From Terrimonas ginsenosidimutans (GTDB taxonomy: Bacteria; Bacteroidota; Bacteroidia; Chitinophagales; Chitinophagaceae), in NCBI RefSeq assembly GCF_022012415.1, contig NZ_JAKLTR010000014.1, forward strand, positions 62,001-126,000: a stretch of DNA of 64,000 nucleotides, in the 5' to 3' direction. The translations under genes were made by a program, and so were the position numbers. Positions within the stretch are counted from its first letter, which is position 1. Each line of letters starts with the position of its first letter. This document shows, one piece after another, positions 1-9,883 of this stretch. The notes under the pieces are model-generated. The model saw nothing but the letters and a program-made list of their open reading frames with translations, had not been told where the DNA came from and searched no databases.

Positions 1-804
1 AGCAATTTCAACTTCGCTCATAACCAGGGAAAGATCGTTTCCATGCCTGTGGATCTCCCCACTTTCTATGATTCCGACACCTGGGTATTCGGAAACCTTC
101 GCTCGCAATACTACAAGGGTGCGAATATCGGCAACATGGGAGCAAACACATTGCGCCGTAACAATGCCGGCCAGGTCCTTATCAGCCCAACCACCGGCAT
201 GCCTCTGCGTGATGAGAACTTCGTGACTGTGGGTGACCGGCAGCCTGATTTCACACTTGGCTGGATCAACCGTTTCACATACAAATCGTTCAATCTCTCT
301 TTCAATATTGATTTCCGTAAAGGTGGGGATGTCTTCAACGGCACAGAATACTTCCTGTATCTGACCGGCTACAGCGTACGCACACTCGACAGGGATAATC
401 CGAGAGTGATTGAAGGCGTTCTGGCAGACGGCCTGGAGAATACATCAAATCCAACAAAGAATACCATTGTGATCACTCCTTCTGCAAACTCTGGCTTCTA
501 TTCAAGTACGACCACAGCGGTGGAAGAAGATTTTGTGGAAAAGAATATCAAATGGGCCAGATTAAGGGATGTCACTCTTTCGTATGCTCTGCCCAAAAAA
601 TGGCTGAGCCGGGTGAAATTCGTGAGAGGCGCATCAGTCTTCTTTACAGGAACAGACCTCTTCATGATCACGAATTATAGCGGTGCTGATCCAAGTGTGA
701 ATGCGAATACAGCAGGCAACACCGGCTTTGGTGGCGCAGGCATCGATTTCGGTGCGTTAAGTATTCCACGTGGTTTCAACTTTGGATGTTCAATTCAATT
801 CTAA
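1..804 (+). CDS. SusC/RagA-type TonB-dependent outer-membrane transporter, C-terminal part
   Basis: Open from base 1 with no start codon, so the gene begins upstream and 267 codons are visible. The residues are the last strands of a SusC-family beta-barrel: alternating aromatic/polar strands, a GGDVFNGTEY segment, a WARLRDVTLSYALPKKW segment, a TGTDLFMITNYSGADPSVN segment and a terminal aromatic residue (SIQF), as expected for a BAM-inserted barrel. SusC proteins import oligosaccharides or peptides across the outer membrane with energy from TonB. The next gene, 10 bp downstream, is a SusD homologue, which is the usual partner lid. The substrate cannot be inferred because the upstream part of the locus is missing. 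Confidence 0.93.
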   Translation, partial: SNFNFAHNQGKIVSMPVDLPTFYDSDTWVFGNLRSQYYKGANIGNMGANTLRRNNAGQVLISPTTGMPLRDENFVTVGDRQPDFTLGWINRFTYKSFNLSFNIDFRKGGDVFNGTEYFLYLTGYSVRTLDRDNPRVIEGVLADGLENTSNPTKNTIVITPSANSGFYSSTTTAVEEDFVEKNIKWARLRDVTLSYALPKKWLSRVKFVRGASVFFTGTDLFMITNYSGADPSVNANTAGNTGFGGAGIDFGALSIPRGFNFGCSIQF

Positions 805-814
805 AAAAAGAGTT

Positions 815-2446
815 ATGAAAAAAATAATCTTACCATTTCTATTGGCCATCTCGATCCTTCCCGGCTGTAAGAAATATCTCGATATAAATTCCGACCCGGA
901 CACTCCGCAAGAGCCAGATGCTTCATCGGTTTTTCCGGCGATGCTTTCAGCGATTCCCCGCGGCACGCAATATGACGGCCGGTATGTTTCAAAATACATC
1001 CAGAATTTTGCGCAGTCCACTTCCGCAAACGCCTGGGATGTCCATAACTTCCAGGGCTACCCTACGGTGACCGATGTGGGGGGCGATATCTGGAGACAAT
1101 GCTATTTCGGCCTGGGTGCGAACCTCAATTATATCATAGATCGCGGACTGGCAAAAGGTCAGTGGGATTACGTTGGTGCAGGGTATGCATTGAAGGCGCT
1201 TATTTTCCAAATGACTGCTGACGAGTATGGTGATATCATATATACAGAAGCATTTAAAGAAAACACTTCTGTATTTAAATATGATCCGCAGGATGTGACT
1301 TATCGTGGAGTAGATTCTCTTTGCCGCCTTGCCCTTGATTACCTCGGCCGTTCCGATCTGAGCACTGCAAACAGCCTCTTAAGCAAAGGTGATTTTGTTT
1401 ATAATGGTGACAGGGATAAATGGATCAAATTAGTGAATGGAGTTCTTGCCATGAATTTTCACCGCCTCACTAACAAAGCGGAGTATACCAGCCGGTTTGC
1501 TGATTCTGTCATCAAATACGTTGACCGTTCTTTTATCAACTCCAACGAAGATTTCGTGATCCCGTTTGATGCGTCTAAAAATGATGACAGTAACTTCTAT
1601 GGTCCCTATCGGGACAACCTGACCACATTCCGCCAAACGAAAATGATCGTTGGTTTGCTGGATGGTTCATTGATGGCAGGCGCCCAGACATTTGCCAACA
1701 GGGACCCAAGGATCAGGCATATGCTCTCCGCCTCGAATGATACAACAAACGGCAACGGTGGCTATCGCGGCCTTGAACCGGGGATCGGAGAACCAAACAC
1801 AGGCAATACGCGGACAGCGGCGCCCTTCGGTGATTCCTTATACGCCAATCCAAGCGCTACACGTTTTGATCCGTCAAGAGGTAAATACCTTTTCCGCGAC
1901 AAGGTGATCTCTCCTGTCATAACATATTCTCAGTTGCAGTTCACAAAAGCCGAAGCTGCATACCGTAAAAGTGCAACCGCTGACGCATACACAGCTTACA
2001 TCAACGGGATCAATGGGCATTTTGATTTTATCAACCGCTCAACATTTCCGCGGAGCAATGTCCCCCTGTACAACGTTACCCCGATCTCCGCTGCACAGCG
2101 TAGTGCATATATGACGAGTGCGAATGTGGCGCAAAGTGCCGGCGTAGTTACCCTGACGGACATTATGCTGCAAAAATATATTGCTCTGTGGGGATGGAAT
2201 TTCTTTGAGACCTGGGTTGACATGCGCAGATTTCATTACCTGGACAATGACCCGGTAACCAACACTCCGGTCTATCGTGGCTTTGTAGTACCTGCTGCCC
2301 TGCCCGTGATCAATGCAGGAAAGCTGGCCACCAGGATCAGACCGCGTTATAACTCGGAATATGTATGGAACCTGGAAGAGCTGACAAGGATCGGTGCTAC
2401 AGCTCCCGACTATCATGTAAAAGACATGTGGTTCATGGTGCCTTAA
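815..2446 (+). CDS. SusD/RagB-like nutrient-binding lipoprotein
   Basis: 543 residues. The start at 815 is preferred over an earlier in-frame ATG because it gives a lipoprotein signal, LPGC with Cys18, just after the SusC stop. The protein begins like SusD-like family 2 members (CKKYLDINSDPDTP) and has their alpha-helical, Asn/Tyr-rich make-up, with a late WNFFETWVDMRRFHY segment typical of the C-terminal half. It would sit on the outside of the outer membrane and cap the SusC barrel encoded upstream. The two genes are certainly co-transcribed. The ligand is unknown. Confidence 0.93.
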   Translation: MKKIILPFLLAISILPGCKKYLDINSDPDTPQEPDASSVFPAMLSAIPRGTQYDGRYVSKYIQNFAQSTSANAWDVHNFQGYPTVTDVGGDIWRQCYFGLGANLNYIIDRGLAKGQWDYVGAGYALKALIFQMTADEYGDIIYTEAFKENTSVFKYDPQDVTYRGVDSLCRLALDYLGRSDLSTANSLLSKGDFVYNGDRDKWIKLVNGVLAMNFHRLTNKAEYTSRFADSVIKYVDRSFINSNEDFVIPFDASKNDDSNFYGPYRDNLTTFRQTKMIVGLLDGSLMAGAQTFANRDPRIRHMLSASNDTTNGNGGYRGLEPGIGEPNTGNTRTAAPFGDSLYANPSATRFDPSRGKYLFRDKVISPVITYSQLQFTKAEAAYRKSATADAYTAYINGINGHFDFINRSTFPRSNVPLYNVTPISAAQRSAYMTSANVAQSAGVVTLTDIMLQKYIALWGWNFFETWVDMRRFHYLDNDPVTNTPVYRGFVVPAALPVINAGKLATRIRPRYNSEYVWNLEELTRIGATAPDYHVKDMWFMVP

Positions 2447-2474
2447 TCAATTATTCTATTTTAAAAAGAAGATT

Positions 2475-3266
2475 ATGTCAATATACAGGTTTGGAAAACT
2501 AGTCATGGCAGTGGGAATATCCGCACTGCTTGCCGGCTGCGAAAAAAACGCACTCAGCTCCAGCGAGTTTCAATATATCACGCCGCAGGAAGCTCAGGTA
2601 AAAGTTATCTTTACATCCTCCTATCAGGCAAACCCGGGCTTTCATATCAAAATAAATGATGCAAGGGTCAGTGGTGTCCTCAACTTTACTTCGGGCAATC
2701 CCACACCATTTCCCGGTGGTGGTTTGCAGACAGGAGGAGGCAGTACTTCTGATTATCTTATAGTTCCGGCAAGGGAAAACAAGATCACCATAGCGAGACC
2801 CTTTGTGGGAACAGCCAACGATTCAGTGCTGCTGGCGACTTCCACCAATACATTTGAAGCTGGTAAAAAGTATTCTTTGTATTTTACAGATACTGCGGCA
2901 AAAACAACCTCTTTACTGGTGGTGGATTCTCTCACTGCGCCAGATTCTGGTTTTGTACGGTATAAGTTCATTAACCTGATGCCAGACCTTCCCGGAGTTG
3001 ATCTTTATCTGGGTACGCTCAAAGTAGCGGAGAATATTCCTTTTAAAGGGGTAAGTCCTGCTTTTACCATCCCTACCAATAACGCCAGTACAACATGGGC
3101 TATACGCTCTGCCGGTAGCGCAACAAACCTTCATACATATGCAAGCGCCGCATCTGTCGCTACGTCCAATCAGCGTGTAATGACTGTCATTGCCCGTGGA
3201 TACAGTACGATAAGCGCAGCAGCTGATACGAGGAAACGGGCGGTAAGTCTGATCTACAATCAGTAA
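2475..3266 (+). CDS. DUF4397 domain lipoprotein
   Basis: 263 residues with a lipoprotein signal (LLAGC, Cys22). The second half, from about residue 155, has the DUF4397 pattern: FINLMPDLPGVDLYLG, then an extended beta-rich stretch ending in VMTVIARGYS. DUF4397 proteins are surface or periplasmic beta-sandwich proteins of unknown function, often found with SusCD pairs. The gene lies 28 bp after the SusD gene and is followed by the operon terminator, so it probably belongs to the same uptake unit as an accessory binding protein. That role is inference. Confidence 0.8.
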   Translation: MSIYRFGKLVMAVGISALLAGCEKNALSSSEFQYITPQEAQVKVIFTSSYQANPGFHIKINDARVSGVLNFTSGNPTPFPGGGLQTGGGSTSDYLIVPARENKITIARPFVGTANDSVLLATSTNTFEAGKKYSLYFTDTAAKTTSLLVVDSLTAPDSGFVRYKFINLMPDLPGVDLYLGTLKVAENIPFKGVSPAFTIPTNNASTTWAIRSAGSATNLHTYASAASVATSNQRVMTVIARGYSTISAAADTRKRAVSLIYNQ

Positions 3267-3357
3267 ACGTAGACAGAGAAAAACAAGGTTAGATAAAACA
3301 GATTACGTATCTTTTGGGTTCTCAAGCTGATTTACGCAAAACAATAGTCCTTGTCTG

Positions 3358-3390
3358 CTGCCCCCGACAAAATCGGGGGCAGTTTTTTTT
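3358..3390 (+). terminator. Rho-independent terminator of the SusCD operon
   Basis: A perfect 10-bp stem (CTGCCCCCGA / TCGGGGGCAG) with a 5-nt loop is followed by eight T residues. It lies 91 bp after the DUF4397 stop. The downstream gene is on the other strand. Confidence 0.9.
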
Positions 3391-3459
3391 GAGATAAGGT
3401 ATCAGGAGTTTAGACTTTTGGTGAGCTGATTTAAGCAACTTATTGAACCTTCCCTGGTT

Positions 3460-4875
3460 CTAAACCGCTCCTCCAAAGAACAGATAACAAAGTATAATCG
3501 CCGTAATGATCCCCACCAGGTCTGCGAGCAGCATTGCACCGATAGAATATCGGGTGTTTTTGATGCCTACAGCACCGAAATAAACAGCGATCACATAAAA
3601 AGTCGTATCAGAAGAACCCTGCAGGATGGCAGACAAACGTCCCGCAAAGGAATCTGCACCATATGCATTCATGGTGTCGATCATCATTCCGCGGGCACCG
3701 CTTCCGCTCAAAGGCTTGATCAGTGCGGTAGGCAGGCCATCTACAAATCTTGTATCCGTTCCAAGTGCGGCAAATACGGTTTTGAGCCCATTGATCAGAA
3801 CGTCAAAAGTCCCACTGTTGCGGAGAAGACTGATCGCCACAAGCATTCCTACGAGATATGGAATGATCCTTACAGCCACTTCAAATCCGCCTTTTGCTCC
3901 TTCTACGAATGCGTCGAAGATGTTGATCTTTTTATACAGGCCACCAAGCACAATGGCGATAAAGATGGTGAGGATAATGCCATTACTCAATGCGCCGGAA
4001 AAGAACTGCAGATCCCCGGAGCTGAGGGAAGTAAGATACAGTACCAGCAAAGCGATAACGGCCGAGATACCGAGCACCCACAGCATGATCGTGCGTTGGA
4101 AGATGTTGATCTTTTGTTTGAATGAAACGATGAACATAGCCGCCATGGTTGCCACAAATGTGGCGATCATACAGGGAACAAAGATATCGGTCGGGTTTGC
4201 AGCAGGGTTCTTCAAAGATGATCTCACCGCGATGATGCTCACCGGGATGAGCGTCAATCCGGAAGCATGCAGGCAAAGGAACATGATTTGCGCATTGGAA
4301 GCCCTCTCCTTTTGCGGATTCAGCTCCTGCAGGCTTTCCATGGCTTTGATCCCGAAAGGCGTCGCAGCATTATCCAGTCCGAGCAGGTTCGCGGAAAAAT
4401 TCATCATCATATGGCCCATTGCCGGGTGGCCATTCGGTACGTCAGGAAATATCCTGGAGAAGAAGGGCCCGATGATCCTCGACATGAACCTGATCCCGCC
4501 GGCCTTTTCCGCGATACTCATAAAACCCATGAACAAAGCCATGATCCCTATCAACCCGATACAGATCTCCACCGCACCTTTACAGGTATCGATCACCCCA
4601 TTTGAAGGCAATAACCGGAATATGCGGTACTGACCATCTGCTGTTCTGAATACTTTGTTGTTATCCCAGACAGCCGTTTTCTCCCGCTGGAGCTGCGTCA
4701 ATACAGGAGCAGGCAATACTGCCGAGTCAAGCTGACGCACATACACCGTATCAGTGTTCTTACCCGTCACAAGTCTGCTGAAGATCTCCTTCTGCTCCGG
4801 CTGAAAAGAGAAGCGGAATGCTGCAACCAATATAGCTATGATAATGAACGCCGACCAGATCCTGCTTAAGGCCAT
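3460..4875 (-). CDS. Fused SpmA/SpmB-like nucleoside-recognition (Gate) membrane protein
   Basis: 471 residues from the Met at 4875. An in-frame extension to 4980 is rejected because it only translates the AGGTTCCAT repeat into MEPL-type filler. There are multiple hydrophobic helices. One Gate-type half lies around residues 110-290 (GLIGIMALFMGFMSIAEKAG, NLLGLDNAATPFGIKAM, LIPVSIIAVR) and a second from about 300 to the end (GFEVAVRIIPYLVGMLVAI, KPLSGSGARGMM, GSSDTTFYVIAVYFG). In Bacillus these halves are the separate SpmA and SpmB proteins; Bacteroidota often carry them fused. An N-terminal helix is followed by a short soluble segment (about 30-100). Members are related to nucleoside and ion transporters, but the substrate is not known. 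The gene stands alone, divergent from ychF. Confidence 0.85.
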   Translation of the reverse strand: MALSRIWSAFIIIAILVAAFRFSFQPEQKEIFSRLVTGKNTDTVYVRQLDSAVLPAPVLTQLQREKTAVWDNNKVFRTADGQYRIFRLLPSNGVIDTCKGAVEICIGLIGIMALFMGFMSIAEKAGGIRFMSRIIGPFFSRIFPDVPNGHPAMGHMMMNFSANLLGLDNAATPFGIKAMESLQELNPQKERASNAQIMFLCLHASGLTLIPVSIIAVRSSLKNPAANPTDIFVPCMIATFVATMAAMFIVSFKQKINIFQRTIMLWVLGISAVIALLVLYLTSLSSGDLQFFSGALSNGIILTIFIAIVLGGLYKKINIFDAFVEGAKGGFEVAVRIIPYLVGMLVAISLLRNSGTFDVLINGLKTVFAALGTDTRFVDGLPTALIKPLSGSGARGMMIDTMNAYGADSFAGRLSAILQGSSDTTFYVIAVYFGAVGIKNTRYSIGAMLLADLVGIITAIILCYLFFGGAV

Positions 4876-4904
4876 GAAGAAGTGTTTTCGATGAGGACGG
4901 AAGG

Positions 4905-4985
4905 TAGGAAAAGGTTGGGGAAGTTTGGAAGGTTCTAAAGGTTCCATAAGTTTAGGTTCCATAGATCTCAACGGTTCCATAAGTT
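4905..4985. repeat. AGGTTCCAT word repeat, single arm
   Basis: Four degenerate copies of the word GGTTC(C/T)A in about 80 bp, in the divergent gap upstream of the SpmA/B-like gene and ychF. The same word builds the inverted repeat at 43490-43686. No facing inverted arm was found here. Confidence 0.6.
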
Positions 4986-5124
4986 CATGCCCACGAGGAC
5001 GCGCCTTAGCATAGCCATCACCTTAAGTATTGACTGGCGTAACGTTTGGTGAGACCAGGACGGGCACGAACCTCCCAAACTTCCCTCTCCCCTCCCCAAA
5101 CTTCTCTCCCTCCCCATTTTGCCC

Positions 5125-5132
5125 TATCTTTG
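5125..5132 (+). promoter_or_regulatory. Bacteroidota-type -7 box for ychF
   Basis: TATCTTTG fits TAnnTTTG exactly and lies 23 bp before the ychF start, giving a leader of roughly 17-20 nt. I see no convincing -33 TTTG at the usual distance. Confidence 0.5.
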
Positions 5133-5155
5133 CGCCTCTTAAACAAGAACCCCGT

Positions 5156-6253
5156 ATGGCTTTACAAGCAGGAATCGTCGGATTGCCGAATGTTGGAAAA
5201 TCAACCCTATTTAACGCGGTGAGTAACAGCGCGAAAGCTCAGGCGAGCAACTATCGTTTTTGCACTATTGACCCGAATGTCGGACTCGTGGATGTGCCGG
5301 ATCAGCGACTCAAAAAGCTGGCTGAGCTGGTGGTACCCGACAAGATCGTGCCTACACAGATCGAAATTGTGGATATCGCCGGGCTCGTTCGTGGCGCCAG
5401 CAAAGGTGAAGGACTGGGAAATAAATTCCTGGGAAATATCCGCGAAGTGGATGCGATCATTCACGTGATCCGCTGTTTTGAAGACGAGAATATCCTGCGT
5501 GACGAAGGTGCGATCAACCCCGTCGGAGATAAGGAGATCATTGACACTGAATTGCAGCTGAAAGACCTCGACAGCGTGGAAAAAAAGATCTCCAAATCAG
5601 AAAAACAAGCCCGTACAGACCCGAAGATCAAAGCTGAACTGGAAGTATTGCTGCGCTGCAAAGGTCATCTTGAGCAGGGAAAAAGCATTCGTGAACTGGA
5701 TCTGAGCAAAGAAGATAAAGTGGCGATCGCTGACCTCTTCCTTCTCACCGATAAACCCGTGCTGTATGTTGCCAATGTAGATGAAGCATCTATGCACACT
5801 GGCAATAAGTATTCAGAAGCATTGAAAGAATCAGTGAAGCAGGAAAAAGCTGAAGTGATCATCATGAACAATAACATCGAAGCACAGATCGCGGAGATGG
5901 AAAATCCTGAAGACAAGGAACTCTTCATGGAAGAATACCAGATGAAAGAGCCTGCGCTTGACCGTCTGATCCACTCAGCCTACCGCTTGCTGAACCTGTA
6001 CACTTATTTCACTGCAGGCGTACAGGAAGTTCGCGCGTGGACGATCCAGGAAGGCTGGAAAGCGCCACAGGCTGCCGGTGTGATCCACACCGATTTTGAA
6101 AAAGGTTTTATCAAAGCTGAAGTGATCGGCTATTCAGATTATATCCACTACGGCTCTGAAGCTTCCGCACGTGAAGCCGGCAAACTCCGCATTGAAGGGA
6201 AAGAGTATATCGTGAAAGATGGGGATGTGATGCATTTCAGGTTCAACGTTTAG
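5156..6253 (+). CDS. ychF: Ribosome-binding P-loop ATPase/GTPase YchF (Obg family)
   Basis: 365 residues, the normal length. The start at 5156 gives MALQAGIVGLPNVGKS; an upstream in-frame ATG at 5030 would add 42 unrelated residues. The G1 loop is at residues 9-16 (GLPNVGKS). The G3 region contains DIAGLVRGASKGEGLGNKFL. The G4 position reads NVDE (207-210), not NKxD, which is the known YchF signature linked to ATP rather than GTP preference. A TGS domain makes up the last third (AWTIQEG, AGVIHTDFEKGFIKAEV). YchF binds ribosomes and affects oxidative-stress responses. The gene is monocistronic, with a word-based inverted repeat after the stop. Confidence 0.97.
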   Translation: MALQAGIVGLPNVGKSTLFNAVSNSAKAQASNYRFCTIDPNVGLVDVPDQRLKKLAELVVPDKIVPTQIEIVDIAGLVRGASKGEGLGNKFLGNIREVDAIIHVIRCFEDENILRDEGAINPVGDKEIIDTELQLKDLDSVEKKISKSEKQARTDPKIKAELEVLLRCKGHLEQGKSIRELDLSKEDKVAIADLFLLTDKPVLYVANVDEASMHTGNKYSEALKESVKQEKAEVIIMNNNIEAQIAEMENPEDKELFMEEYQMKEPALDRLIHSAYRLLNLYTYFTAGVQEVRAWTIQEGWKAPQAAGVIHTDFEKGFIKAEVIGYSDYIHYGSEASAREAGKLRIEGKEYIVKDGDVMHFRFNV

Positions 6254-6267
6254 CGGAAAAGACTCCG

Positions 6268-6361
6268 GTTAAGAAGTTTAAAAGTTTAAAGGTTTAAAAG
6301 TTTAAGAGTTAGTCGAAAATGATCAACTGTTAAACTATTAAACCTTTAACTTTTAAACTCC
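6268..6361. repeat. AGTTTAAAAG-type inverted repeat between convergent genes
   Basis: The left arm (6268-6315) repeats the word AGTTTAAA(A/G). The right arm (6325-6361) carries its reverse complement (TTTAAACT, TTAAACTATTAAACC). The arms pair imperfectly over about 45 bp around a short centre. It fills the gap between the ychF stop and the stop of the next gene on the minus strand. The same word recurs at 50571 and 53862. Confidence 0.7.
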
Positions 6362-9300
6362 TTAAAACAACGCGGTCAGCGAGGCCTTCCCAGTATGGAC
6401 CGTTCTGGATGCAGCGGGCCTGCGGCCATCGTACTGGAAATTCAGTTCGAGATTGTTCAATAATCTTTTGGTGAGCGTGAGCGACCAGAGAAAATTTTTG
6501 CCTGGCAATAAACCATCCAGCATGATATAACTGACGGTTGTTGCGGCGGTTCCCCCACTATAGCTGATATTATTGAACGTAAACTTTCCAGTAAGAGAAC
6601 TATTCTGCAACACGTTGTACTTTGATTCAAGATTAAAGGAATGTGAATCCGCCGCTTCCCCACCGTAAACCGGTTTGTTCTTTTTATGTTCGAACTTATA
6701 CCCCGTTGCTATACGCATGGAGGTTCCCCTGATCAAACTAAAGACCGGCTCCACACTCTGTATATCCAGCTCATAGTTCCTGTTGTCAAACTGAGAGTTC
6801 GGTGTGAACAATGAATTTGCGGCAAGCCTTCCGACGATATTAAGCGAAAGCGCGCGCGAGAAATTCCACCGGATCCGGGAGCTCCAGTCATTCAACTCCC
6901 TGCTTTCGTAGCCATAGGTTAATAATGACTTCCCGTTATTCCGCAAGTTACTGAAATCAACACCCCAGGTCGTATTGAAGCGGTTGAATGAGATCGTATT
7001 CGTCAGTACGGTATTGAGCGTAACAAGATTTGTATCTGTTACGCCATACTTAAAAGGGTTGAATTCAAAGCTGCCCTGCGCTATGGACTTCTTGTTGATC
7101 TGAAGCGATGTAATAAAATTGAATCGCGCCACAAAGCCCTTAAAGCCTTTTTGCCCGGGCTTGTTGAAGACTGCTTTCGGATTAAGGCTGATGCTGTAGT
7201 TGAACGTGATGTAATTCGACTTGATGAATTCATTTGTGGGAGTGAAGATGCGGATGAACTTTGCCTGATCCGCAAATACTGCCAGCTCAAATTCATTCAG
7301 TTGCTGAGTGCCATCTGAATTATAATCGATCCATGCATACTGACCTGTTCCTGCCGGCACTTCGACATAAGCGATATCACGTCTTTGTTCCTGCCCTGCG
7401 CCAACTTCATACAGCACATTACCTGTAAGAAGGCCTTTCCATTCATTCATTACATATTCTGCACGGCCAAGAATGGTCTCGTCTTCCGTTTGTTTCGAGA
7501 TTGCCGCATTACGCACATTCAGCTTGCGGAAGGTCGTGTTCAGGTATAGCTGACGGTTGGGGTTCGACAATAGCTCTGCCTGCAGGTTAAGGTTATAACT
7601 TCTGTCTCCATCCAGGAAATCTTTTCCCACAAGGTATTTGTCTTCCCGGGTAAAGAATGTAGCATTATAGCGATTGCGCTTACCCGGATCGGAGCGGAGA
7701 TAGATCGAATAGCTATCGAACCAAAAAGCATTGTACGTCAGAGTATCGGTTGCTTTATCCTTCACTGTGTTTTTTTCCAGTGCGTAACGGAAACCGAGTT
7801 TCCAGTTGTTGAATTGTTTGAACTGTTTGCTCAGGTCAAATGTTGGCCGCAGGAATAGGCCTTTCTCAATGGCGGCATTGAAGTTGGTTGCAACAAATTC
7901 GTTATTGAACTCCCAGCCTTTCCAGTTCGCTGTATGAACCAACGCATTCTGGTAGCCATTGTAATCGGTACCGCGGCGGTAATTGATGAACCTGTAAGTG
8001 AATGCATGATTACGGTTGTCTTTTAATCCGGCAGAGGCCCGGATGATATTTTCAGTTTGAGGGATGATCTGGATCGGCAGGCCCCAATCGCGGGAGAACT
8101 CAACGGTACGGAGACGTTCCAGGGGTCTGAACTTTGCCTGTACGTATTCATAATCCAGTGATGTTGCCAGTTGCAGTTTGGAAGAGGCTTTGAGCTGTTG
8201 CAGGTTATTCAGCTGCACTTTTGCCGCGTAACCCTGATCGTCTCCGTTATCTACGCTGGAAAACGTATTGGGATCATAACGGCTCATCGCTACTTCTGTT
8301 CTAACCAGTGTGTTCTCAGTAATGTTATAATCAACCCCAAGGTTAACGAGTTGCTGTTGCTTCGGTGTAACGAGCAGCGATGCGGCTTCATAACTTCCCT
8401 GTTTAACGCCATTTACCGGCTGCACGAAAGTGTATACCTTTCCATTTGCACCGTTGAATTCAGGTACATAGTTACCATTTCCCTGGCCAACAAGTGCGAA
8501 AGAGAGGTTGTAAAGCGTAACGGCAGTGTTTGTTGAATACTGGTAGAATGAATCGACGCCTGTTGGTCCGGTAAAGTAGATCTTCTCATACAGGATCTTA
8601 CCCGCTGCGAATGTATCTATCACTGCTGAGGGATAATAGGCCCGTTGGATGCTGTCACCGATCGATCCGAGGAATTGTTTTTGTTCGGGGCTCAGCACCT
8701 GGTTGATCTGCGAATTCTTTGCATCGCTGTTAGTAAAAGCACCGATGCGAATTTTCAGCTTTCTGTTGATGTCAAGCTCCTGGGAAGCATAGAAGTTTGC
8801 GTTGAGATAGTTCCGGTCAGCATATTCAAATTCTACCTGTATCCTGCTGTCCTTGGTGATCATTCTTTTAGGAGTGAAAGTAAGTTCCGCCGTGTTGTAG
8901 TTGATCACATAATCCTGGTCTTCGCCGCGTTGCAGCAATTGCCCGTCTATAAAGACCCGCTCCGTATTGGCAAGGATAATGAAGAAGAATTCATTATTGG
9001 CTCCGGTCAACCGGTAAGGGCCCTGGTTGCCTTCGAGATTGGGCGTATTGGTATTATCAATGATATTCCTGGTAAACTTTCCCTTTGCGATCGAACCGCT
9101 CACGAGTGTTCTTGATTCAATCTTCTCTCCTATCTTATTGATCGTTTGAAACGAAACACCCTGCAATCGCTTATAGAAATTCAGGAAGTAGCTCTGATTC
9201 TGGCGAATATCAATATCGCCGAGATTAAGTTGCCAGTTCTTCTTTTTGAACTGAAGGAATACCTGGTCGAACTCATTCAGTTGCTGGGTAGTTCCATCCG

Positions 9301-9883
9301 GTTGAAGCGGGATATTATTATCGGTTATGGCTGCCTGTATTTCGATACTATCGCCCAGCATGCCGCTGAGTTGGAGGTTAAGTGTTGAATTGAGTACGGC
9401 GTCCTGTGCATTTCCGAATGCGATCTGCCGGCCGAAGCTACCTTCAGCTTTAAGTGATCCGAAATTAAAGATCCCTTTTTGTGCATCTGACAGTTCGCTG
9501 TTGAACTCATACGGCTCCAGTGCGATATTGTATTTGACGCTATCATATGGCATTCGCTGTGCCACCGGGTTGAGTTTGTAGTTGAATACGCGGTAAGAAA
9601 CGAGGATACTGTCCGTTAATGGCCTTTTCTTCCAGATCAGCAATCCGTTGATAAAATCAAGGCGGTAATCGGCACTATCGATGCCGGGCGAATTAAATGT
9701 GTTGGGAATAATGCTGAGTGTATCCAGGCGAAGCGTGTCAGTAAGAACGGGAGTCTTTTTCACGCGCAGATTCGAACGGCTCTGAGCAGGGATCTGCGCC
9801 GTGGCAGCCATGCTCAGCAGCAGAACCGGAAAGAGCAGGTATATGCGGCGTAAAACGCTCAAAAGCAGGGAGTTTTTCCTCAA
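6362..9883 (-). CDS. Very large predicted outer-membrane beta-barrel protein, function unknown
   Basis: 1173 residues with a signal peptide (LLFPVLLLSMAATAQ, cleavage after about residue 29). Much of the length alternates hydrophobic and polar residues with frequent Asn, Tyr and Phe, as in large beta-barrels. A recognisable segment around 300-370 (NEFFFIILANTERVFIDG, QDYVINYNTAELTFTPKRM, IQVEFEYADRNY) resembles extracellular-loop or plug segments of big Bacteroidota surface proteins such as SprA, but overall similarity to SprA is not evident to me. There is no TonB-box or plug motif, so this is not a SusC. The C-terminus ends in a Phe. Role unknown; a surface transport or assembly function is possible. 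Confidence 0.6.
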   Translation of the reverse strand: MRKNSLLLSVLRRIYLLFPVLLLSMAATAQIPAQSRSNLRVKKTPVLTDTLRLDTLSIIPNTFNSPGIDSADYRLDFINGLLIWKKRPLTDSILVSYRVFNYKLNPVAQRMPYDSVKYNIALEPYEFNSELSDAQKGIFNFGSLKAEGSFGRQIAFGNAQDAVLNSTLNLQLSGMLGDSIEIQAAITDNNIPLQPDGTTQQLNEFDQVFLQFKKKNWQLNLGDIDIRQNQSYFLNFYKRLQGVSFQTINKIGEKIESRTLVSGSIAKGKFTRNIIDNTNTPNLEGNQGPYRLTGANNEFFFIILANTERVFIDGQLLQRGEDQDYVINYNTAELTFTPKRMITKDSRIQVEFEYADRNYLNANFYASQELDINRKLKIRIGAFTNSDAKNSQINQVLSPEQKQFLGSIGDSIQRAYYPSAVIDTFAAGKILYEKIYFTGPTGVDSFYQYSTNTAVTLYNLSFALVGQGNGNYVPEFNGANGKVYTFVQPVNGVKQGSYEAASLLVTPKQQQLVNLGVDYNITENTLVRTEVAMSRYDPNTFSSVDNGDDQGYAAKVQLNNLQQLKASSKLQLATSLDYEYVQAKFRPLERLRTVEFSRDWGLPIQIIPQTENIIRASAGLKDNRNHAFTYRFINYRRGTDYNGYQNALVHTANWKGWEFNNEFVATNFNAAIEKGLFLRPTFDLSKQFKQFNNWKLGFRYALEKNTVKDKATDTLTYNAFWFDSYSIYLRSDPGKRNRYNATFFTREDKYLVGKDFLDGDRSYNLNLQAELLSNPNRQLYLNTTFRKLNVRNAAISKQTEDETILGRAEYVMNEWKGLLTGNVLYEVGAGQEQRRDIAYVEVPAGTGQYAWIDYNSDGTQQLNEFELAVFADQAKFIRIFTPTNEFIKSNYITFNYSISLNPKAVFNKPGQKGFKGFVARFNFITSLQINKKSIAQGSFEFNPFKYGVTDTNLVTLNTVLTNTISFNRFNTTWGVDFSNLRNNGKSLLTYGYESRELNDWSSRIRWNFSRALSLNIVGRLAANSLFTPNSQFDNRNYELDIQSVEPVFSLIRGTSMRIATGYKFEHKKNKPVYGGEAADSHSFNLESKYNVLQNSSLTGKFTFNNISYSGGTAATTVSYIMLDGLLPGKNFLWSLTLTKRLLNNLELNFQYDGRRPAASRTVHTGKASLTALF

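Noticed and set aside
3626-4633. 335-codon frame on the plus strand inside the SpmA/B-like gene
   Set aside because: It is antisense to a clear membrane-protein family and its translation has no recognisable features.
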